NCBI GenBank assembly: GCA_026260175.1
Contig: JAKCWW010009352.1
Location: 385 to 24,029, forward strand
Direction of reading: 5' to 3'
DNA length: 23,645 nt
Source: Reticulitermes lucifugus
Lineage: Eukaryota; Arthropoda; Insecta; Blattodea; Rhinotermitidae
Part shown: positions 10,621 to 18,703 of the stretch, one piece after another
Layout of the letters: every line of letters starts with the position of its first letter
How positions within the stretch are numbered: position 1 is the stretch's first letter
Program-made: the position numbers and the translations under genes
Notes under the pieces: generated by a model
Told to the model about the DNA's origin: nothing
What the model saw: the letters and a program-made list of their open reading frames with translations, nothing else
Database searches by the model: none

Positions 10621-10969
10621 GAGCTGTCTGTGTCCTTCACGAAGCACCATGCTATGAAGACGTATGGGGAATGATATATCTCCAAGCATTCTTAACCGTG
10701 GCACTAGACTGAGGAGCGTGGTTAACTTCATGCTCCGACCACTTTACTCCCCGTAGTTTCCCCACCCCCTCCCCCATGTTATTTGGATAAGTGACTGGGC
10801 AGACCCTGGGAAATCTCTGCACCTGCGGGAAATCTAACACCGATTTCCGGGTCGTCCGTCCTGTAAACTCATTATTATACCGACAGAGCTTTGCCAGCTT
10901 CCTGGCAGTTCTTTTGTTATTGTTGCTATGTCAGTTGAATTTGTCTGGATTTGCTCAGGATACGGTACC
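10621..10969. other. non-coding stretch, nothing recognised
   Basis: It contains a C-rich patch near 10750-10780. ORFs overlapping it on both strands lack family features. Confidence 0.4.
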
Positions 10970-11110
10970 GAATATCTCGGTCGACTGGGCAATACTTCTG
11001 ATTGTATTTTGGAGGTGTCGGGTTCAAATTTCGTCCCAGAGACCGACAATCGTAACTGATGATTTTCGTGTTTTTACGCATTCACGCCAGAAAAATTCTG
11101 ATATTATAAC
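10970..11110 (+). mobile_element. probable tRNA-derived SINE head
   Basis: A box GGTCGACTGGG (10979-10989) and B box GGTTCAAATTTC (11021-11032) sit 31 bp apart, a tRNA-like spacing, with GTCCC closing the T arm. The downstream body is short and the 3' end is uncertain. It differs in sequence from the 8.15 kb SINE. Confidence 0.5.
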
Positions 11111-11290
11111 TTTAGATTAGACGACGACCGTTTCTTGACGCACGATTTCCATTAAAGAATTACTGTCATCATACTGGACGTTGATTGAAAATTATTTTTC
11201 ATTTATTTATCCCCTCACACCTAACAGACAGAGACGCCGTTTTACATGAGCAGTGTGTGCGTGCGCATAGCATATGCAATACATGCCTAA

Positions 11291-11575
11291 TTAACCAATT
11301 CCATGAGGCAGAGTCCTTCTGAAGAAGCTAATGTTTCTTCGGCTGGTCAAAAATGTACCCCATTTTATGGAATGCGAAGTTTCATTACCGTATTCACAAC
11401 AGCCCACCATTCTTTCCTATCCTGAGCCAGATGATTCCAGATTACAAACTCCGATCAAATTTCTTTGAGGATCATGTTAATACAATTTTCCCTTCTGCGA
11501 CTAGGTGACTCTGTAAGCATTTTATTTATGTTCCATGCGTGCCACATACCCCGGCCGTCTAATCGTCCTTAATTC
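11291..11575 (-). pseudogene. non-LTR retrotransposon reverse-transcriptase C-terminus (copy B)
   Basis: Minus-strand translation gives RRPGYVARME, a stop, NAYRV, then RRREN, LKEI, a stop, HLAQDRKEWWAVVNTVM, KLRIP and a stop. After one frameshift it gives FLTSRRNISFFRRTLPHGIG and a final stop at plus 11291-11293. The order ARM(E)..NAYRV..W/RREDN..LAQDR..W..VVN..MNLR.P..FLTS is the usual C-terminal tail of a LINE ORF2 common in Blattodea-like genomes (recalled, not searched). About a dozen residues between NAYRV and the RR motif are missing. It has several in-frame stops and at least one frameshift, so it is dead. Confidence 0.75.
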
Positions 11576-11592
11576 ATTCACCCCAGTACTTA

Positions 11593-11760
11593 CTATCTAA
11601 CTCCAAAGCGCGAAGCCCTCCTTGCGATGTTAATTTTCGCTGGGCTACTTAAGAAATTCACCATTTTCTTGGAACCCGAAGACTTAGTACCGCGCTCATA
11701 AGAGTACGCCACTGTACCATGTGAACCAGACGAATCTTTAAGGCTGCTGCCATGGTACCC
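11593..11760 (-). pseudogene. second non-LTR retrotransposon C-terminus (copy A)
   Basis: Minus strand: QWRTLMSAVLSLRVP (about 11670-11714), then, after a frame change, FLSSPAKINIARRASRFGVR and a stop at 11593-11595. These parallel WWAVVNTVMKLRIP and FLTSRRNISFFRRTLPHGIG of copy B. Copy A's C-terminal end therefore lies only about 20 bp before the more N-terminal part of copy B in transcription direction. The two are separate 3' fragments arranged head to tail. Confidence 0.6.
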
Positions 11761-12239
11761 GTATTGAGTCTGAGTGGCAGGCCCTCAGCATCACTTGAAT
11801 CGACTTAAATTCTGAAGTATTAAGACAGGCATACCCTCTGAAACGTTCGAGGGAGTGAGTAAAAAAAAAGAGAACAAAGAATAAAAATTGCTGTCCCTTT
11901 GCAGTACATCAGCGAGACCCCATTCAGGTCGACATGGTCTGCATTCTATTAGCGATCCCGCAACCTAAGGTGTAGGTACAATAATTATTTTCTTACAAAA
12001 TAAATAATTCAGATTGAAATTCAGGTTACAAATTATTCAATTGTAGGTTATTTTTAGCATTCATTAAAGTACGCACACTATATATGTATATATATGAAGG
12101 CGTGAAGCAGGAAACCCGCGAGTGTCGACTTCGAGATCAGCAATTTTTTTTAAGTTTTCATTTCGGTTGTATGAAAGTTTTTTTTTTTTTTTTTTGTACA
12201 TTGAATACAGTGTTCTTAAGGGCATTATACTCAATTCAT
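11761..12239. other. non-coding stretch with T18 run
   Basis: It contains an AT dinucleotide run near 12079-12096 and an 18-T homopolymer at 12178-12195. Nothing coding is recognised. Confidence 0.5.
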
Positions 12240-12560
12240 TCACAAGAGCTGCTCGAAGTGGCGGCCACCGTCTTCATCGCAGGCATTGCATCCGTACCTC
12301 ATGTTCTGGCGCATCCTCTGAAAGATCTCTGGCGTGTTCTGATAGTTTCACGCGCTGCTACAATTCTAGCTACCAAATCCTCTTCTGTTTCCACAGGGTT
12401 CTCATAAATGAGACTCTTGAGGTGACCCCCGAACGAAGTCAAGCGCTGCTTGGTCAAGGGATCGCGGTGGCCAGGCGACGATCCCCCCCCCCNCGGCCAA
12501 TCCAGTGATCACGAAATGCTGCATCCAGTTTATTTCTCAAACTGCTCCCCCTTGACCCCT
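12240..12560 (-). pseudogene. mariner-superfamily transposase C-terminal fragment
   Basis: The minus strand encodes, in successive frames, LRNKLDAAFRDHWIGRGG, WPPRS..LDF, GHLKSLIYENPVETEEDL, VARIVAARETIR, then PEIFQRMRQNM and GGRHFEQLL with a stop at 12240-12242. This is the C-terminal third of an IS630-Tc1-mariner DDE/D transposase: the WIGRGG and WPPRSPDL..LDF block, HLKSLIY, and the terminal HFEQLL. The last catalytic Asp (LDF, plus 12438-12440) is kept. At least two frameshifts break it, and the poly-C run with an N at 12493 sits inside it. No N-terminal half or terminal repeats are seen. Confidence 0.85.
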
Positions 12561-13013
12561 CTGAAACTTTGTAAAAACTATTGTAATGCACCCTTTATAA
12601 ATACATGCATACATAACACGTGTTCACACATTAGGTATGTTCCATAAGTATGCAACCACAGGGGAAAATGATGGAAAAGGTGTGTGTATTCACCGAGTGT
12701 GTTCAATGTGTTCACCAATAAGTTTGATACACAAATGCAAAAGAGGTATTCAGTTAGCAATTAGAATGAGAACGGTGTCACAGGTGTGTGCAATCGAAGC
12801 GTTCTTTTATCCTTCCTTACAGCCCTTCTTACTGCCATTCACCACATTTCAAGCAATATTCTTCAGTAAAAAACAAATGTAAGATTTTAATTTGATCAAA
12901 AGTAAACATTATGGAACACCACCTTGTAGGAGTCATAAGGAGGTCGCTGAGAAATTAACAGATTTGATTTGGGTAACTTATTTTACTCTGCGGTTTCAGA
13001 CTTATGAGACACC
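12561..13013. other. non-coding stretch, nothing recognised
   Basis: AT-rich sequence between two transposon relics. It may hold remains of their flanks but shows no alignable termini. Confidence 0.4.
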
Positions 13014-13058
13014 ATATATATACATATGCGCGCGCGCGCGCACACACACACACACACT
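13014..13058. repeat. compound (TA)n(CG)n(CA)n microsatellite
   Basis: An AT-dinucleotide run passes into alternating GC (from 13028) and then alternating CA up to 13058. Strictly alternating purine-pyrimidine DNA of this sort favours Z-DNA. It ends four bases before the mariner-like element. Confidence 0.95.
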
Positions 13059-13061
13059 ACG

Positions 13062-13792
13062 TATACAGAATGAACGAAAAATGCACGGCCAAACCTACAT
13101 AAGGTGAATCTACAGCACAGTACAAGAAAATAAAACTAATGAACATAGGCCTTCTGAAGCATGGTTGCTGAGTTACGTCCTCCTGACGATTAAAAAAATG
13201 TTCAAAGTGTCCATCTTGAGCTTCAATGCAGGACTCTGCACGTCTAAACATTGATTTGCTTCTTCGCTGGAAAATTCCATGTGTCATCTGAATCATCTGA
13301 AATCCATTCTGTATTCGTTGTTGCCAGTCCTCTACGTCACTGACGTCTATAGCATAAACAGTAGACCCAGAGATAAAAGTTAAGCGATTTAAATCAGGGA
13401 AAGGAGCGGACCATGTTGTTGGTCCACCTCGTCCTATCCATTGTTCCGGAAAGACGTTCAAGAATTCCCGAACTTCAAGATGACAATGTGGTGGAGCACC
13501 ATCACGCATGAACCATAAATGAATTTTAGTCTGCAGATCCACATGTTGTGACAGCTATGGAAGGAAATCGTGGTAAACAGCCCCAGTCAGACGTGGTGGA
13601 AGAAAGTAGGGTGCTAGAAGTCTGTCTCCTGCAATGCCTGCATGGAATCTCAAGGTGGTCTTGGAGCATTGTTTTTATCTTCAGGAGGCCGTTACGCGGA
13701 AACCATGCTTCTCAGAAGGCCTATGTTATTATTTTTTTTTCTCGTATTGCGGTGTGGGTTTGGCCCTGCATTTTGCTTTCAACATCTATTTA
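13062..13792 (-). mobile_element. internally deleted mariner-superfamily transposon with long TIRs
   Basis: The outer 110-130 bp at each end are inverted copies. Left 13074-13201 aligns with the reverse complement of about 13668-13782, sharing ATAGGCCTTCTGA, AGCATGGTTT/G, GTTACG and CCTCCTGA, with a roughly 11-bp gap. Outward, TATACAGAATG (left) aligns with TAAATAGATG (right, reverse complement), placing the ends at TA dinucleotides near 13062 and 13791, as expected for TA target duplication. The interior keeps only the C-terminal half of a transposase on the minus strand, so the element is a non-autonomous deletion derivative of about 730 bp. Confidence 0.75.
13192..13660 (-). pseudogene. 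mariner-superfamily transposase, C-terminal half
   Basis: The minus-strand frame reads RFHAGIAGDRLLAPYFLP, RLTG, a stop near 13542, then WFMRDGAPPH, VREFLN, QWIGRGG, PDLN, VYA and AESCIEAQDGHFEHFF. This is the order of an IS630-Tc1-mariner catalytic domain. The second catalytic Asp (RDGAPPH, plus 13501-13503) is present. At the third Asp position the reading is RLTF (T at plus 13378-13380), and the LW(G) stretch is scrambled by small indels. The N-terminal DNA-binding half and the first catalytic Asp are absent. Reading continues past HFEHFF into the terminal repeat, probably because an indel in the T run removed the stop. Confidence 0.85.
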
Positions 13793-14499
13793 GTAGGCGA
13801 ATGCCTATTGCCTATATCACTGCGCAAGCGCTAAGTGGTGACCGCCAAATCTGCTAGCATTTATTAGGATTGTTGTCCCACCTTTGTCGTGACGTTTGAA
13901 ATTAAGTGTCATAATTACCCACCCCTAAACATTAAGAATGAATTTTATTTTTACAAATGAATGCTTTTTGTTGAATTTCAGGGGGCTTTATACGAACGTT
14001 AATATGTAGTGCACTGAAGAAATAGATGGTTCAAATATTGTCAGTACTCAAAGAAACTAGTATTCTGCACTGTCAAGAGAAACGGTTATTCCTGTTTCTG
14101 CCCCAGCAGAAGCAGACGGTACAATTCTTGTACTCTGTCGCTAGACATCCCCACCCTATAAGTATTACGCCTTAATGTTCCGTAGGTGATCGACTTCCAC
14201 TGAATGAATTGTAACTGGTGTTTTGCCCAATAGATGGCTGTAGCTCCTGCTGGACCAACTTCACTCGTCGTGTCGACATACTCCGTGGCAAGGACGTTAA
14301 TGCGACTACACAAAGTGTGTACTTCCGCTACAGCATCATTTCAGCATCGGTGATATGAAGCTGGAGATTCACAATTGCTGCAAATTATGACGCTCTGGCA
14401 CGTAACCGTCTTGACTTTTGTTGTGTGTGCACGTAACTCTTAATCTCATGGCCTCCAGATGATACACGACGGAAAACTGGTTATTTACTTAATCTCGCC
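13793..14499. other. non-coding stretch, nothing firm
   Basis: It includes a minus-strand ORF at 14086-14313 (75 aa, ending LYRLLLLGQKQE) with no motif I can place. CpG content is normal, unlike sequence beyond 17.5 kb. Confidence 0.4.
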
Positions 14500-15100
14500 A
14501 GTCACTAACATCGTGACGTCATAGGTAGTTGTCCCTGTTCCCATGCGCAGGGGGGGACATGGATTTGTATTGAAAGGGCTCTTAGCGCATGGAGCGAAAT
14601 AGTCATGTCTCGCTTCCCTCAAAATAAGATTGTTTCCTCCAATAAGATGATGGATTAAATATAAAGTTCAGGCGTTCGTATATCTACTGCTATATGCTGA
14701 CTGAGTGCGGTATGAGATGTTGACGTCATATCCTGCAGGTCATTACTTCCATTTCCCTCAAGAAAGGAATTTAAATGGCGCCTTTATTTCGATTGGTTGA
14801 AAATATGCATTTTCAGCCAATCAAGGTGATTGTTTCCACACATTGCGACGTGATAGTTTCGGCGTTCATTCACCCAATAGAAGGACATGACGCATTTACC
14901 CTTTAGTGGTACTTCGCAGTGAATTTAAATGTAAACTGTACTTTCATTGGTAGTATGTTTCCAGTCGTGATGTCACAAGGCGAAAGAAGCCAATGGGGAA
15001 CGTGGAAGCAAGATAGTTTCGTTGCCGTAGAGACACATCAGACACATCAATCAACGCCAGTATGTTGCTAAAAGCCACGCCTCGCCTAGTCAATAAATTT
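14500..15100 (+). promoter_or_regulatory. candidate promoter: CRE and CCAAT cluster
   Basis: Two perfect palindromic CRE sites TGACGTCA lie at 14514-14521 and 14721-14728, with a one-mismatch version TGATGTCA at 14968-14975 and TGACGCAT near 14888. CCAAT or ATTGG pentamers occur at 14792-14796, 14816-14821, 14874-14878, 14946-14950 and 14990-14994. A CACGCC box follows near 15077. I count about 27 CpG in 14461-15060. CREB/ATF plus NF-Y clusters of this kind typify CpG-rich, often TATA-less promoters. The direction is inferred from the candidate exon downstream. Start sites could lie at 15.1-15.4 kb, for example at the arthropod initiator-like TCAGTG at 15317-15322. Confidence 0.5.
14791..14822. 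promoter_or_regulatory. 32-bp near-palindrome with inverted CCAAT boxes
   Basis: GATTGG at one end and CCAATC at the other, with TGAAAAT and ATTTTCA arms around ATGCAT. Only a few positions break the symmetry. The centre resembles an octamer/POU half-site. It lies inside the CRE/CCAAT cluster. Confidence 0.6.
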
Positions 15101-16470
15101 TGTATATTGAGTAGTGTACGTGTAATATCTGTGTTTTAGAGGTACTTTTATGCATTAAGAATCAGATCACAACGTATTTCCGAGATAGTAAATGTAGTGT
15201 TGACCATTTCTTTCGCAGCTGGAATCGTGCTAGCAGTTCGTAGTTATCTGCGCTCTCTTGCTTTAGTGCGAGGGAATCACGGGACCTGATTCACCGTAGT
15301 GCGCGACCACGCCAGTTCAGTGCAGTGTCTGCCATGTTTGAACATACCAGTGTTATGGGGCGTGCTTCGATATTTGTGACTCGTGTTTTGGATCAGTGAA
15401 TGATATGTTCAACTAGATTACGACACTGAAGATTGCCTGCACCGGGGACATCATGGTGTACGCATATCTCAGTTGTAACTACTTAATTGTGCTGGAAATG
15501 GTATCATACATGGTTCGGGAAACCTCGTATTGGCACCTACAATCTGTATTAGCTCAAGCGAAGTGAATGTTTAGTTTGATTAATTTCAGGCAAACCCACT
15601 GTTAGTGAGGATGCTGTTAAATTCCAAAAGAGCAGAACTGATTGTAGAGAGTTATCACGCCGTATTTAGTTGTCTCGGGCTGCAGTTGTGTTGTTATTTT
15701 GCTTCCCGTGCTTTTGACCCGAGTGGGCGAGTCCATTGTAGCTTTCTCGGAGGGGGGAGGGGGTGTGAGTATAACAGATGGGGTGTTGAGGATCGTGACC
15801 GATGAAACCGTTAATCGTTTTACCTTGGAATTCACTGATTGAGGAGTTTTTAATCTTGAAAGATTAATCAAGAACTGGGACCGTACCTATATTAGGTAAA
15901 CTTGCCTGTAATGACGTTTTTGAAGGGAATACCTGTTTTTATGATATACTGTAGGACGACGTTTGCTGTGACTACGCACTGCTTTGTTGTTTTGGTCGTT
16001 ATGACAAACTGAAGCCGTCCTTATATAGGATAAAGGCCAGCGTTCAAGTGAAAACGATTAAGTTGTGTGCAATCGATTACCTGCAATAAGTAACACTGAG
16101 AAATGATCACGTAGGCCTACCCTCATCAAGTGAGTTGTGTCAAGTGACTGCTCCCATGTTGGTTTGTTTACATTTTTTATGGAGCTGGGAATAATAATCA
16201 TGTTCAGTTTCTTGCTGCATAAAGTAATTTTATGAATTTAATTTCAAGGTTAGTGCAGTTATTCTCACCTCTTAAAGATATAGTGTTGCTTGTCTTGTGT
16301 TTTGATGTGCAAAGAGTTCTGCAAGAAAAACTGAAAGAAGGGCCATTGTAAGGAAGTGTTACACAAAGCACTCGTAAGTGGGAGAATTTGTGCTTTTAAG
16401 GCCTTAGTGTCTGTAGTTCTGGTTGTGACTTGAAAACTTTCTGACTGTAATTCTGGAGCCGGACCTGCAG
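15101..16470 (+). other. possible 5' leader region of a plus-strand gene
   Basis: CpG-containing, non-repetitive sequence between the promoter-like cluster and the candidate coding exon. Short ORFs (15605-15805 and a minus-strand overlap) look fortuitous. It may hold untranslated first exon(s) and a short intron, but I cannot place splice sites with confidence. Confidence 0.35.
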
Positions 16471-16497
16471 TTTGGTGGCAGCGTTCCTCATGGTTCG

Positions 16498-16633
16498 ATG
16501 GTGCTCTTGAATGCGGAGGTGTCGCCAGTGGCCACACGGGCGATGGACAGCTCCGTGGTGGTGCAAGCCAAACGTCCTGATGCTTGGCACAAGCATGAGC
16601 AATTGATGCTAATGGAGAAACAGAAACCAAAAC
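16498..16633 (+). CDS. candidate first coding exon, unknown protein (partial)
   Basis: From ATG 16498 the frame encodes 45 residues, beginning MVLLNAEVSP, containing AMDSSVVVQAKRPDAW and ending MEKQKPK. It then meets a consensus splice donor (AAC|GTAAGT, GT at 16634-16635), leaving phase 1. A second ATG at 16543 (MDSSVVV) has G at -3 and +4 and may be the true start. An in-frame stop at 16426-16428 limits upstream extension, and CTGCAG ending at 16470 could be the acceptor. The segment is GC- and CpG-richer than its flanks, has codon-like composition and is not repeat-like. The charged C-terminal part would continue in an exon outside the window. I do not recognise the gene, and a reversed ORF on the other strand is less convincing. 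Confidence 0.5.
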
Positions 16634-16903
16634 GTAAGTTTTTATGGAAAAAGTCTTCATTCATAACTAATACTGATGTATGAATATAGAGAAACTTACA
16701 TGCATTGTAAATGGTTACACTAGGGAGTCAATGCTGTAGACACTTGCACATGACCTTTGTTGAAAATATGTTTCATATGCTTGTAACATGTTTTGGAACT
16801 CTATTTGATCACTAGTTTGTTTGTAGAATCTAGCGCACACTGTTCTTTAAGAGATCATAATTCAGGTTTATTTGTTTTTTGTGGTGCGTATTGCAAATGT
16901 CAG

Positions 16904-17425
16904 AGAAGAATAAGCTTGGGCAAAGCAGTAATGGCAAAATTGACAAAAATTATGAAAGACTCTGGAGTTTCAACCAACACAAAACTTAAGTTAGTGCAGA
17001 CAATAGTCTTCCCAGCAGTGCTGTATGGATGCGAAAGCTGGACGTTAATGAAGGCAGACAAAAGGAAGCTAGATGCCTTCAAACTACGGACGTGGAGAAG
17101 ACTGCTCAGAATACCATGGACAGCAAGAAGGACGAATGCATCGGTGATTAAACAAATTAAGCCCAGTTACTCCCTAGAAACCTTAGCTGTAAAAGGCAAA
17201 TTGAAATATTTTGGACACATAATGCGCATGTCAGATTCACTGGAAAAAGATTTGTTGTTAGGATTGACAGACGGCAGTAGAAGAAGTGGAAGACAGCGGA
17301 CAAAATGGACAGATGAAATACGAAGAACCATGATGATGAACTGACATGACACCATAAATGTCACGCAAAACAGAACGCAATGGAGGGACCTGATCTACAA
17401 GGCCGTGGAAAATAGGAAACGATAA
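16904..17425 (+). pseudogene. 5'-truncated non-LTR retrotransposon ORF2 C-terminus (RTE/BovB-like)
   Basis: From RRISLGKAVMAKLTKIM the frame runs through VFPAVLYGCESWTLMKAD, RTWRRLLRIPWTARRTN, KYFGHIMRMSDSLEKDLL and GRQRTKWTDEI to a TGA at 17342-17344. It then continues in frame with NRTQWRDLIYKAVENRKR to TAA at 17423-17425. These are the C-terminal landmarks of ORF2 in RTE/BovB-like LINEs: the YGCESWT block, WRRLLRIPW, YFGH(I/L)MR, GR.R..W.D.I and the final W..L. The reverse-transcriptase catalytic region (FADD) is missing, so this is a typical dead-on-arrival 5' truncation. There is one premature stop and no clear frameshift, and CpG is retained, so the insertion is fairly young. Clade assignment is from memory. 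Confidence 0.85.
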
Positions 17426-18532
17426 ACTGAATACGACTAAGGAATAGCAAGATCCTGTACCTCTTGCTCAGAAAATCCAATGGGATTACCAGGGGTCGCT
17501 TGCGACCTGAAGGAACTACTACCAGTGCAAATGTCAGAATAAATTATTTGCAATTTAAACTCTAATGTGTGATGTTGATGCGCACATACATTGTAATAAT
17601 TTGAGAGTTTCACAAAAATCATTGACCCACCCAGGCAGAAGAGATAAGATGCCCCTCATATCAGATTGGGCTGTTGAATTTTGGAGTACTAGCATAATTG
17701 ACAAGGGCTTATAAACATTAGAAATAAATATTACTTAATTACAGCAGGTCCCAGAAATGTTCTCCATTCTTCCACACACATATTGCTGGCACTTGTGTAA
17801 AAAGCTCTGCATTTTGGTATGTTTTTGTGCCCAGTAATGGCCCAGCCAACAATTTTTTTTCAATTTTGTTATTGTAAGAACTAATCCAAAATAGTGCCAA
17901 CATTTATTGTATGTGTAATACTGAATAGTTTATAGTACTTCATTCACCACTACCCTGAAAGAGAGGGAAAACATTTACGAGTGAATGTGTTCATGTACGT
18001 ATATTATGTTTTAATGTGTCCACTGCAGTTCACGTTCAGTGTGATGGAAATCAAGTTGAATATGGGTGTCAGCTTGCTTACTGTCAGTAAGTGATAACTT
18101 TGGTTGCCAGATATGATGTTCTAAGTGGTTAGGATGTCACTAAAGTAATATCAAAGTCCAGCCTTGCTGGCATATAATCTGAATTGTTGTATGTGTATGT
18201 TACTAAGTGTCACCTGAGTTTAGGTCACAAATATGAAACCTCAAGGATTAGTATTTGTGGATTAAATTTATTTTTATGTTTGTAGGCAACTGTGACTTAG
18301 TTTCAGTGACTGTCTTGCGTTGGTAAACATTCCGTAATGTGTTCTGAATTGCACAGTGCAGGAGAAGCAGTGGAGGCAGAAAAAAAATGTGTTTCTGATG
18401 TGTCTATTCTGTTACAGAATGTAATAGAAACCAAATTACTGCAGATGAAGTGATGCAATTTGCAGCATTTTGTACCTTCAGGTATAAAGTTCTTTTGCAC
18501 CCTGCGCAAAGTATGAATTATGTGATTCTGTG
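17426..18532. other. intronic sequence, nothing recognised
   Basis: Probable LINE 3' untranslated sequence for the first tens of bases, then AT-rich, CpG-poor DNA without recognisable families. Confidence 0.4.
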
Positions 18533-18703
18533 GTCAATCCAGAATGATTGTTATGCAGGAAAAGGTTCAGTGTGTTGTGTGTGAAATACTGTGAGTGATG
18601 TGGTATTGATACATTTAGTCACAATCCAGAAGAGCAATTCTGCAGGAAAAGGCTCTTGTCATGTGTGTCTTGTGGAATCAGTGATGGCACTGTGGAGACA
18701 TTA
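18533..18703. repeat. 86-bp imperfect tandem duplication
   Basis: 18533-18617 and 18618-18703 align end to end: GTCA..ATCCAGAA, then TGCAGGAAAAGG, ATGTGTG/TGTGTG, GTGATG and ACATTAGT. Identity is moderate (roughly 70% by eye). The duplicated piece overlaps the likely N-terminus of the mariner-type relic, so the start of its ORF is present twice. Confidence 0.7.

Noticed and set aside
13548..13857. Overlapping plus-strand ORFs
   Set aside because: Antisense shadows of the mariner-type transposase fragment and its terminal repeat.
14086..14313. 75-residue minus-strand ORF as a gene
   Set aside because: Reads plausibly at its C-terminus but I cannot place it in a family and no splice or start context supports it.
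16265..16660. 131-residue minus-strand ORF opposite the candidate exon
   Set aside because: Its length follows from the GC-richer exon on the other strand; no splice or family evidence, and the C-terminal part is low quality.
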